A stretch of 5,781 nt of DNA from an uncultured beta proteobacterium (GCA_903845455.1 CAIMXN010000013.1:1-5781); one strand, 5' to 3'; shown: positions 1 through 5,731, counted from the first letter of the stretch. Translations and numbers: made by a program. Notes: generated by a model from the sequence alone, not told the origin.

Positions 1-16
1 GCTTCTCTAGATTCAT
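1..16 (-). CDS. Start of the next operon gene, possibly endonuclease III (partial)
   Basis: An ATG on the minus strand at 16-14 overlaps the rsxB stop codon in the arrangement ATGA, the usual mark of translational coupling. The reading frame runs to the window edge and gives only M-N-L-E-K. No convincing Shine-Dalgarno sequence precedes it, which fits coupling to the upstream gene. From memory, nth (endonuclease III, a [4Fe-4S] base-excision-repair glycosylase) lies next to rsx/rnf genes in many proteobacteria, and Nth proteins often begin M-N-x-x-K-R. The five residues are compatible with that but prove nothing. The gene identity is inferred from neighbourhood alone, so no symbol is given. 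Confidence 0.38.
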
Positions 17-714
17 AACTGTGACTTTGCTTTTGCCGCTCTTTCCATAGCTGCAGCGATGATGTTACGTTTGCGCTCCTGCTCTTTTTTCTCTACTTCA
101 GAGGATGGGAATTCGGCATTAATTGCTGCTAGCTTTGTGGTTGCTTTTTTGGCCAGTCGTTCATCGTTATCGTATTTTTCGCGATCAAGACGGAGTGCTC
201 TAGATTGATATCGATTGCGCGCCTCATCTGCTAGGTCTTGTGACCAAGCGTTCCAACCAGTCTTCTGATCGGTGACATCAATCATTGTGATGCAGTCGAC
301 AGGACAGGGTGGAATACACAGATCACAGCCAGTGCACCACTGGGGTAAAACAATATGCATTTGCTTTGACGCACCAACAATGGCATCGACAGGACAAGCC
401 TGTATACAGAGAGTGCAACCAATACATTTTTGTGGATCGATGAAGGCAACCGGTCTTGGACGCTCTAGACCGCAAGCGGGATCAATGCTGGGATTAAGCG
501 CAAAGGCATCTTGAGGATAGAGTGGCTCGAGTAGGCTACTCAGCCTTACTATGCCCTCCACGCCACCAGGTGGGCAGCGATTAGGCTTGGCCTCTCCTGA
601 TGCCAAAGCCTTTGCATACCCTCTGCAATCGGGGTAGCCACATTTAGTACATTGCGTTTGGGGAAGAAGATCCTCTAGGCGATCAGTAAGTGCATTTGTC
701 TGCTTGATCTTCAT
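13..714 (-). CDS. rsxB: RsxB/RnfB-type soluble ferredoxin, 233 aa
   Basis: Electron-transfer iron-sulfur protein related to the B subunit of the Rsx/Rnf complex. An N-terminal four-cysteine Fe-S domain (Cys22, 25, 30, 47, ending CPPGG) is followed by two ferredoxin-type [4Fe-4S] motifs: CIGCTLCIQACPVD (Cys97, 100, 103, 107) and CTGCDLCIPPCPVD (Cys127, 130, 133, 137). All twelve ligand cysteines are present. The last ~75 residues are highly charged (Lys, Arg, Glu) and probably helical. Canonical RnfB starts with a membrane helix. This protein starts with a polar stretch and reaches the first cysteine by residue 22, so it should be cytoplasmic. None of the other Rsx/Rnf subunits is in the window. 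The start is forced: no ATG, GTG or TTG occurs in frame between this ATG and an upstream TAG. The ribosome binding site is weak. The family assignment is strong. The physiological partner is unknown; reduction of SoxR or a repair enzyme would be speculation. Confidence 0.9.
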   Translation of the reverse strand: MKIKQTNALTDRLEDLLPQTQCTKCGYPDCRGYAKALASGEAKPNRCPPGGVEGIVRLSSLLEPLYPQDAFALNPSIDPACGLERPRPVAFIDPQKCIGCTLCIQACPVDAIVGASKQMHIVLPQWCTGCDLCIPPCPVDCITMIDVTDQKTGWNAWSQDLADEARNRYQSRALRLDREKYDNDERLAKKATTKLAAINAEFPSSEVEKKEQERKRNIIAAAMERAAKAKSQL

Positions 715-729
715 TGCTTTACAGACCCT

Positions 730-762
730 GAAAGAATTAGAAGCCCCTCTGGGCTTCTAATT
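730..762 (-). terminator. Probable intrinsic terminator or attenuator between phaZ and rsxB
   Basis: A perfect inverted repeat, AATTAGAAGCCC (735-746) and GGGCTTCTAATT (751-762), encloses a 4-base loop, giving a 12-bp stem. It begins 8 bases after the phaZ stop codon. Read on the minus strand, the stem is followed by only a short pyrimidine run (CTTTC), with further T residues inside the 3' arm. This is a weaker U-tract than in a textbook Rho-independent terminator, so partial readthrough is plausible. The rsxB start lies only 20 bases beyond the stem, leaving no room for a full promoter after it. Confidence 0.7.
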
Positions 763-770
763 ACTGTGGA

Positions 771-2063
771 TTACTTGGAGTCCAATTTAGGAAGTCTAGC
801 TTTGGTCTTCTGCTGGGCAGGTTGATGTTCGCGAATGAAAGTTTTAATTTTTGGATAAACCTTTTCTCTCCAGCGACGGCCAGCGAAGATACCATAGTGA
901 CCAGCCCCAGCAACTTCATAATGATCTTTATTGTCTTTTGGAATGCCAGTACAAAGAGCATGTGCTGAACGCGTTTGACCACTTCCAGAGATATCATCAA
1001 GCTCACCTTCAACCGTGAGTAGGGCGGTTTTTTTGATGTCTTGTGGTTTGACTAATTCATCTGAAACTTTCCAATTACCATTAGGCAAGGAGTAGTCCTG
1101 GAATACGGTCTTAATGGTATCTAAATAATACTTAGCATCCATGTCTAACACTGCGTTGTACTCATCATAGAAACGAATATGTGATTCAGCATCGCCATCA
1201 TCGCCACCACGTACTAGGTTTTGGAAGTAATCCCAATGTGATTGCAAATGATTTTGTGGATTCATGGCAATAAAACCAGTGTGCTGCAAGAATCCAGGAT
1301 AAACCTTGCGACCAGCACCAGGATAGTTAGGTGGCACTTTGTAAATTACATGGCTCTCAAACCACTCATATGATTTTTGATCGGCCAAATTGTTTACTGC
1401 GGTAGGTGATTTACGGGCATCGATTGGACCACCCATCATGATCATGGAGGCAGGAGTATCTTCTCCAGCAGAAGCCATCAGTGAGATAGCACCCAGAGTC
1501 GGAACGGTTGGCTGACACACTGAGATCACGTGCAAATCTTTTGCCCCAATAGTTCTGATGAATTCTTGAATGTAATGAACATAGTCATCAAGACTAAAGC
1601 TGCCGTCTTCAGCCGGAACGATGCGAGCATCAATCCAGTCAGTGATGTAAACCTTATGATCTTGTAGCAAGGTACGAACGGTATCGCGCAATAATGTCGC
1701 GTGATGACCAGAAAGAGGCGCAACAACTAATACCACTGGATCTTGCTTTAATTTTTTGATGACTTCAACATCATCAGAAAAGCGTTTAAAGCGCAGGAGA
1801 TTACAGAAAGGTTTTGCGATAGTGGTCATTTCATGTATAGCAACTTCACGACCATGTGCCTGGACTGACCGAATACCAAATTCAGGTTTCTTATAGTGTT
1901 TACCTAAGCGGTAGAGCAACTCATAGCCAGCAGCTAAGCGCTCAGAACCAGGAACCTTTGAAGCAGGATTTGAGGCATCAATAAAAGCCTCAGAAGCGGC
2001 GCGAGCCCATGAACTAACAGGTTGAAGTAATGCTTTTTGAAACTCGTGCAATTGGTATAGCAT
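771..2063 (-). CDS. phaZ: Intracellular polyhydroxyalkanoate depolymerase (PhaZ type), 430 aa
   Basis: Alpha/beta-hydrolase predicted to cleave stored poly(3-hydroxybutyrate) to hydroxybutyrate oligomers or monomers on intracellular granules. The length matches the Ralstonia eutropha PhaZa1 family (about 420 aa). The nucleophile elbow reads VISVCQPT with cysteine at residue 183, where ordinary lipases have serine. From memory, Cys183 is also the nucleophile of R. eutropha PhaZ1, with Asp355 and His388. Here the matching residues appear to be Asp356 (in GELDD) and His389 (in GAGHYG), one residue later. There is no signal peptide or membrane segment, as expected for an intracellular enzyme. The C-terminal ~18 residues are basic and Lys/Gln-rich. 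A strong ribosome binding site (GGAGG) supports the start. It lies 28 bases after tyrB and is probably co-transcribed with it. A hairpin follows the stop. A PHA synthase is not in view, so polymer production by this organism is inferred. Confidence 0.92.
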   Translation of the reverse strand: MLYQLHEFQKALLQPVSSWARAASEAFIDASNPASKVPGSERLAAGYELLYRLGKHYKKPEFGIRSVQAHGREVAIHEMTTIAKPFCNLLRFKRFSDDVEVIKKLKQDPVVLVVAPLSGHHATLLRDTVRTLLQDHKVYITDWIDARIVPAEDGSFSLDDYVHYIQEFIRTIGAKDLHVISVCQPTVPTLGAISLMASAGEDTPASMIMMGGPIDARKSPTAVNNLADQKSYEWFESHVIYKVPPNYPGAGRKVYPGFLQHTGFIAMNPQNHLQSHWDYFQNLVRGGDDGDAESHIRFYDEYNAVLDMDAKYYLDTIKTVFQDYSLPNGNWKVSDELVKPQDIKKTALLTVEGELDDISGSGQTRSAHALCTGIPKDNKDHYEVAGAGHYGIFAGRRWREKVYPKIKTFIREHQPAQQKTKARLPKLDSK

Positions 2064-2067
2064 GGTG

Positions 2068-2072
2068 CCTCC
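2068..2072 (-). promoter_or_regulatory. Ribosome binding site of phaZ
   Basis: On the minus strand GGAGG stands four bases (CACC) before the phaZ ATG. The motif is a perfect core Shine-Dalgarno sequence with slightly short spacing and fixes the start at 2063. It lies inside the 28-base tyrB-phaZ gap, which has no room for a separate promoter, so phaZ is either read from tyrB or from a promoter within the tyrB coding region. Confidence 0.8.
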
Positions 2073-2091
2073 AGTGAATCAGTGTAACCGC

Positions 2092-3294
2092 TTATGACGC
2101 CAAAACGCGGGCGATAGCTTTCGCTACCTTATCAATATTTTTGGTATTGAGTGCAGCAACGCAAATACGTCCAGTAGAAAGAGCATAAATACCATCTTCT
2201 TTTTGCAGGCGTTCAACTTGTTCGACCGTTAAGCCGGAGTAAGAAAACATTCCTCGCTGCGCTTGGATAAAAGCAAAGTCTTGCTTAACACCTGCAGCTG
2301 CGAGTTTTTCAACGAGTGCGTGACGCATTGATTTAATACGATCGCGCATTTGAGCCAATTCATCTTCCCAGAGCTTTCGAAGTTCTGGAGAGTTCAATAC
2401 AGCGGCAGCAATTGCCGCACCATGAGTGGGTGGGTTTGAGTAGTTGGTGCGAATCACACGCTTTAATTGAGAAAGTACGCGGGTCGATTCATCTTTATTT
2501 TGAGTCACGATGGACAAGGCGCCTACGCGCTCACCATAAAGTGAAAAAGATTTTGAGAATGAGCTCGAGACAAAGAAGGACATGCCAGATTTAGCAAAGA
2601 GACGCACGGCAATACCATCTTGCTCAATGCCATCTGCAAAACCTTGGTAAGCCATATCCAGAAAAGGAATAAAGTCTTTTGCTTTGCAAATATCGATCAC
2701 TTGACGCCATTGCGCTTCTGTAATATCGGCCCCGGTTGGGTTATGACAGCAAGCATGCAACAAGACAGTAGTATTTTTTGGGAAGGACTCTAAAGATTTC
2801 ACCATGCCATCGAAATCCACACCACGGGTTTTGCCATCAAAGTAGGTGTACTCGACAACGTCAAACCCAGCAGATTCGAAAATGCCGCGATGGTTTTCCC
2901 AAGTTGGATTACTGATAGCGCAAGGAGCATTGACATTGAGGCGCTTAATAAAATCAGCGCCAACGCGCAGAGCGCCGGTACCACCAAGGCATTCAGCGGT
3001 AACAACACGACCATCTTTAATCAAAGTAGAGTCCGCACCAAACAGTAGATTTTGAACAGCGCTGTTATATGGATGTGGACCTTCGATAGGAATGTAACTA
3101 CGAGGCGACTGCTTAGCGACAACCCCCTCTTCTGCCTGAATCACTGCTTTTAAAAGAGGTACTTTGCCTTCATCGGTGTAATACACACCAACACCTAAGT
3201 TCACCTTATCAGGGCGTTGATCAGCTACATAGGCTTCTGTAAGGCCAAAAATAGGGTCTTTTGGGGCTAATTGGACTGAGGCAAACAGGGTCAT
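2092..3294 (-). CDS. tyrB: Aspartate/aromatic amino acid aminotransferase, class I, 400 aa
   Basis: Pyridoxal-phosphate enzyme of the AspC/TyrB subgroup that moves amino groups between aspartate or aromatic amino acids and 2-oxoglutarate in the cytoplasm. Visible family landmarks, in order: NLGVGVY (32-38, substrate side), GGTGAL (104-109, phosphate loop), Trp132 (ring stacking), HNPTG with Asn185, Asp213 (pairs with the pyridine nitrogen), Tyr216, SSSFSKSFSLYGERVG with the Schiff-base Lys248 and phosphate-binding Arg256, and Arg376 in TGRICVA (substrate carboxylate). Full length and apparently intact. The start is supported by the conserved N-terminus (APKDPIFGL begins at residue 10), although no Shine-Dalgarno sequence precedes it. 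AspC and TyrB cannot be separated reliably by eye; tyrB is the label I recall for this gene beside uvrB in betaproteobacteria. It is divergent from uvrB and heads a probable operon with phaZ. Confidence 0.88.
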   Translation of the reverse strand: MTLFASVQLAPKDPIFGLTEAYVADQRPDKVNLGVGVYYTDEGKVPLLKAVIQAEEGVVAKQSPRSYIPIEGPHPYNSAVQNLLFGADSTLIKDGRVVTAECLGGTGALRVGADFIKRLNVNAPCAISNPTWENHRGIFESAGFDVVEYTYFDGKTRGVDFDGMVKSLESFPKNTTVLLHACCHNPTGADITEAQWRQVIDICKAKDFIPFLDMAYQGFADGIEQDGIAVRLFAKSGMSFFVSSSFSKSFSLYGERVGALSIVTQNKDESTRVLSQLKRVIRTNYSNPPTHGAAIAAAVLNSPELRKLWEDELAQMRDRIKSMRHALVEKLAAAGVKQDFAFIQAQRGMFSYSGLTVEQVERLQKEDGIYALSTGRICVAALNTKNIDKVAKAIARVLAS

Positions 3295-3300
3295 TTGGAG

Positions 3301-3312
3301 ATCGTATACGAT
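3301..3312. repeat. 12-bp perfect palindrome next to the tyrB start
   Basis: ATCGTATACGAT is fully self-complementary and ends 7 bases before the tyrB start codon (minus strand). A palindrome with no loop is a poor RNA hairpin but a good shape for a dimeric repressor site. It sits where a Shine-Dalgarno sequence would be expected, and none is present. Its minus-strand reading contains TATACG, a possible -10 element that would place transcription start at or beside the ATG, but no good -35 accompanies it. A role is inferred only. Confidence 0.4.
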
Positions 3313-3346
3313 AGTTAAAGGGGGCTTTTGATACTAATAAATATTC

Positions 3347-3380
3347 AATTCGGTTTAATTTGGCTTAATTGCTAGGTTTT
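3347..3380. other. Helically phased AT tracts, possible intrinsic bend
   Basis: AATT occurs at 3347-3350, 3357-3360 and 3367-3370, and TTTT at 3377-3380: four short A/T tracts exactly 10 bp apart. Two of the decamers are imperfect copies (CGGTTTAATT and TGGCTTAATT, 8 of 10 identical). AnTn and A-tracts repeated once per helical turn are known to curve DNA. Here they lie in the middle of a divergent promoter region, a common place for such bends. The effect on tyrB or uvrB transcription is inferred. Confidence 0.45.
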
Positions 3381-3440
3381 GAGACTAGATTCAACTTTTT
3401 TCCAATAAAAACGGCAAAATCATCGTTTGTACAAAATTCG

Positions 3441-3458
3441 CTGTGAAAAAACTCACAG
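3441..3458 (+). promoter_or_regulatory. CTGTGA-N6-TCACAG inverted repeat over the uvrB translation start
   Basis: A perfect 6-bp inverted repeat with a 6-base centre (AAAAAC). The inner part, TGTGA-N6-TCACA, equals the consensus half-sites of CRP-family regulators. As RNA it could fold into a 6-bp stem whose 3' arm ends in the first two bases of the uvrB ribosome binding site. It is not a LexA box, because the CTG to CAG distance is 12 and not 10. Its position, at or after the likely transcription start, would suit repression or translational occlusion better than activation. A chance occurrence cannot be excluded. Confidence 0.4.
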
Positions 3459-3462
3459 GTGA
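3457..3462 (+). promoter_or_regulatory. Ribosome binding site that selects the uvrB start
   Basis: AGGTGA matches the anti-Shine-Dalgarno complement and places the ATG at 3464 at the same effective spacing as the phaZ site. The earlier in-frame GTG at 3443 has nothing similar before it, and the later ATG at 3476 is preceded by GATAGCCGAG, without a good match. This favours the start at 3464. Confidence 0.6.
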
Positions 3463-3463
3463 A

Positions 3464-5617
3464 ATGATAGCCGAGATGCCCCCTAAGTTGCCTAAAACTG
3501 CTCCAAAACCCCAAGTTGCTGATACCCAAAAACCCCCTGTGGCTGACCCCTTGGGCGAGGCAGGACACGACCTAGATCCAGCAAAATTTGTTTCATTTCC
3601 AGATTCTCCCTATCAGTTGTATCAGCCATTTACGCCTGCAGGCGATCAACCTGCGGCAATCGATGCTTTAGTAGCCGGAATTGATGATGGTTTGACCTTC
3701 CAGACCCTTTTAGGGGTTACTGGCTCAGGCAAGACTTTCACGATGGCCAATGTGATTGCCAGAACTGGACGACCAGCTATTGTTTTTGCCCCAAATAAGA
3801 CTCTAGCAGCGCAGCTTTACAGCGAGTTTCGGGAGTTTTTTCCGCGCAATGCGGTGGAGTACTTCGTGAGTTACTACGATTACTACCAGCCAGAAGCATA
3901 CGTTCCCACACGTGATTTGTTTATTGAAAAAGATTCATCGATTAATGAGCACATCGAGCAGATGAGGCTCTCAGCGACTAAGAGTTTGTTAGAGCGACGT
4001 GATGTCATCATCGTTGCAACCGTATCTGCTATTTATGGTATTGGTAATCCTGGCGACTATCACAGCATGGTGATGACTTTGCGTCCAGGAGACAAGATGA
4101 GTCAGCGCGATATTTTGATGCGTTTGATCGCAATGCAATACGACCGTAATGAAACCGATTTCAAGCGGGGCGTATTTCGGGTACGAGGTGATACGATTGA
4201 TATTTTTCCGGCTGAACATAATGAGTTGGCAGTACGAGTGGAATTGTTTGATGATGTGGTCGAAAGTTTGCAATTCTTTGATCCGCTCACTGGCAAAATT
4301 CGCCAAAAGATTCCGCGCTTTACGGTATACCCAAGTTCCCACTATGTCACGCCACGTGAGACAGTCCTCAAGGCGATTGAAACCATCAAGACTGAACTGC
4401 GTAGTCGTTTAGATGAGTTTGTCAAAGATGGCAAATTGGTTGAGGCGCAACGTCTTGAACAGCGCACCCGCTTTGACCTAGAGATGCTCAATGAGTTGGG
4501 ATTCTGCAAAGGTATTGAGAACTACTCACGTCATCTCTCTGGAGCAGTACCTGGTGAGGCACCGCCTACCTTAGTGGATTACTTGCCCAATGATGCGCTG
4601 ATGTTCTTAGATGAGAGCCACGTCTTAATTGGGCAGCTTAATGCCATGTATAACGGTGATAAATCGCGCAAATTTACTTTGGTTGAATTTGGTTTCCGAC
4701 TACCTTCTGCGATGGATAACCGACCACTTAAGTTCTCTGAGTTTGAAACCAAAATGCGTCAAACGATTTTTGTTTCTGCGACCCCTGCTGATTATGAAAA
4801 CACTCATACTGGTCAGGTAGTTGAACAGGTGGCAAGACCGACTGGTTTAGTTGACCCTGAAATTGAAGTGTTGCCAGCGAGTTCACAGGTCGATGACTTA
4901 TTGGGGCAGATTCATGAACGCGTCAAAGTCGGCGAGCGTGTATTAGTGACCGTGCTGACTAAGCGCATGGCAGAACAATTAACCGACTATTTATCGGATC
5001 ACGGCGTGAAGGTGCGCTATGTCCACTCTGATATTGATACGGTTGAGCGTGTAGAAATTTTGCGAGATCTGCGCTTAGGTGTATTTGATGTATTAGTGGG
5101 TATCAATTTATTGCGCGAAGGCTTAGATATCCCAGAGGTTTCTTTGGTAGCCATTTTGGATGCTGACAAAGAAGGCTTCTTGCGCTCTGAGCGCAGTTTG
5201 ATTCAGACGATTGGGCGTGCCGCTCGTAATATCCGCGGTAAGGCCATTTTGTATGCCGACCGTATTACTGACTCGATGAAACGTGCGATGGGGGAGACCG
5301 AACGGCGCAGAACCAAGCAAATTGCCTTTAATAAGCTTCATGGTATTGAGCCAAGAGGTGTGACCAAGCGAATCAAAGACATTATTGATGGTGTCTATGA
5401 CGTTAATGAGAAGCGCTCAGAGATGCAGGTGGCTGAGGAGCGGGCTCGGTATGAAGATATGAGCGAGAAGGACTTATCGGGCGAAATAAAGCGTTTAGAG
5501 AAGCAAATGAATGCGGAGGCCAAGAATTTGGAGTTTGAAAAGGCTGCTGCTACCCGAGACCGCCTTACAAAGGTCAAAGAAATGGCTTTTGGAGCGAGTT
5601 CCCGGGATTCCCTTTAG
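3464..5617 (+). CDS. uvrB: UvrABC excinuclease subunit B, 717 aa
   Basis: Damage-verifying helicase-like subunit of nucleotide excision repair. It is loaded by UvrA, inserts a beta-hairpin behind the lesion and recruits UvrC for incision. Visible parts (numbered from this ATG): Walker A GVTGSGKT (84-91), the hairpin with YYDYYQPEAYVP (137-148), motif II DESH (383-386), SATP (438-441), GINLLREGLDIPEV (546-559), QTIGRAARN (581-589), and a C-terminal UVR coiled-coil domain (about 675-709, with KNLEFEKAA) that contacts UvrC. All helicase motifs look intact. Compared with E. coli UvrB (673 aa) there is a Pro/Lys-rich, low-complexity N-terminal extension of about 45 residues. The start at 3464 is chosen for its AGGTGA site; GTG 3443 (724 aa) and ATG 3476 (713 aa) are alternatives. 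It is divergent from tyrB. No SOS box is seen upstream and no clear terminator downstream. Confidence 0.97.
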   Translation: MIAEMPPKLPKTAPKPQVADTQKPPVADPLGEAGHDLDPAKFVSFPDSPYQLYQPFTPAGDQPAAIDALVAGIDDGLTFQTLLGVTGSGKTFTMANVIARTGRPAIVFAPNKTLAAQLYSEFREFFPRNAVEYFVSYYDYYQPEAYVPTRDLFIEKDSSINEHIEQMRLSATKSLLERRDVIIVATVSAIYGIGNPGDYHSMVMTLRPGDKMSQRDILMRLIAMQYDRNETDFKRGVFRVRGDTIDIFPAEHNELAVRVELFDDVVESLQFFDPLTGKIRQKIPRFTVYPSSHYVTPRETVLKAIETIKTELRSRLDEFVKDGKLVEAQRLEQRTRFDLEMLNELGFCKGIENYSRHLSGAVPGEAPPTLVDYLPNDALMFLDESHVLIGQLNAMYNGDKSRKFTLVEFGFRLPSAMDNRPLKFSEFETKMRQTIFVSATPADYENTHTGQVVEQVARPTGLVDPEIEVLPASSQVDDLLGQIHERVKVGERVLVTVLTKRMAEQLTDYLSDHGVKVRYVHSDIDTVERVEILRDLRLGVFDVLVGINLLREGLDIPEVSLVAILDADKEGFLRSERSLIQTIGRAARNIRGKAILYADRITDSMKRAMGETERRRTKQIAFNKLHGIEPRGVTKRIKDIIDGVYDVNEKRSEMQVAEERARYEDMSEKDLSGEIKRLEKQMNAEAKNLEFEKAAATRDRLTKVKEMAFGASSRDSL

Positions 5618-5655
5618 TTTTTTGGGATAATTCTTGAGCAGATTGGTGGGGTATA

Positions 5656-5664
5656 TGGTATAGT
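5656..5664 (+). promoter_or_regulatory. Probable extended -10 promoter of iscR
   Basis: TGGTATAGT fits the extended -10 pattern TGn-TATAAT with one mismatch. A weak -35 (TTGAGC, 5634-5639) lies 19 bases upstream, longer than ideal, which is tolerable for an extended -10. Transcription would start near 5671, giving a leader of about 65 bases. The element overlaps the left half of the IscR operator. Confidence 0.5.
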
Positions 5665-5684
5665 TGACTGGAATAGTCGGGTAT
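5660..5684 (+). promoter_or_regulatory. Type 1 IscR operator
   Basis: A 25-base element built on the dyad GACT-GGAAT-AGTC (5666-5678), flanked by ATAGTT on the left and GGGTAT on the right. Against the type 1 IscR consensus as I remember it from E. coli, 24 of 25 positions agree; the exception is a G in the central A/T positions (5671). Holo-IscR carrying a [2Fe-2S] cluster binds such sites to repress the isc operon when Fe-S supply is adequate. Its place over the -10 region and start, 50 bases before iscR, is what autorepression requires. Confidence 0.82.
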
Positions 5685-5724
5685 TACCGATTCGACTGTT
5701 AGCTGTCCATAACAATCCATTACC

Positions 5725-5731
5725 AAGGTGA
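5725..5731 (+). promoter_or_regulatory. Ribosome binding site of iscR
   Basis: AAGGTGA is a strong match to the 16S rRNA tail, with the AAGG core six bases before the ATG at 5735. It fixes the iscR start. Confidence 0.75.

Larger units (their letters stand above)
3295..3463. promoter_or_regulatory. Divergent tyrB/uvrB promoter region
   Basis: This AT-rich spacer of about 170 bases must hold promoters in both directions. On the plus strand the best pair I see for uvrB is TTGAGA (3379-3384) and CAATAA (3403-3408) with an 18-base gap, which is only a moderate match. On the minus strand a pair TTAAAC and TAGTAT with a 16-base gap (about 3331-3358) could serve tyrB, also moderate. Neither is decisive. 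No LexA/SOS box of the form CTG-N10-CAG occurs here. The region also contains the 12-bp palindrome, the phased AT tracts and the inverted repeat described separately. Confidence 0.6.

Noticed and set aside
272..514. 80-codon plus-strand open frame
   Set aside because: It is antisense to the ferredoxin motifs of rsxB and its Gly/Gln/His-rich product mirrors the repeated Cys-Pro codons.
3441..3458. Possible LexA/SOS box at uvrB
   Set aside because: The half-sites CTGT and ACAG are 10 bases apart, not the 8 required, so the helical phasing is wrong for LexA.
3443..3463. uvrB start at GTG 3443
   Set aside because: No Shine-Dalgarno sequence precedes it and the codons fall in the inverted repeat; the ATG at 3464 has AGGTGA in front. 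It is kept only as an alternative.
3989..4342. 117-codon open frame on the minus strand
   Set aside because: It lies wholly inside uvrB, shows no recognisable motif or ribosome binding site, and is explained as a shadow of the conserved uvrB coding sequence.
5600..5630. Terminator after uvrB (TCCCGGGA palindrome, then TAG and six T)
   Set aside because: The palindrome has no loop and the TCCC/GGGA pairing across the T-run gives only about 4 bp, so no credible stem precedes the T-run.
5664..5692. TTGACT as the -35 of an iscR promoter
   Set aside because: No acceptable -10 lies 16 to 18 bases downstream (sequence near CCGATT); the motif is better explained as part of the IscR operator.
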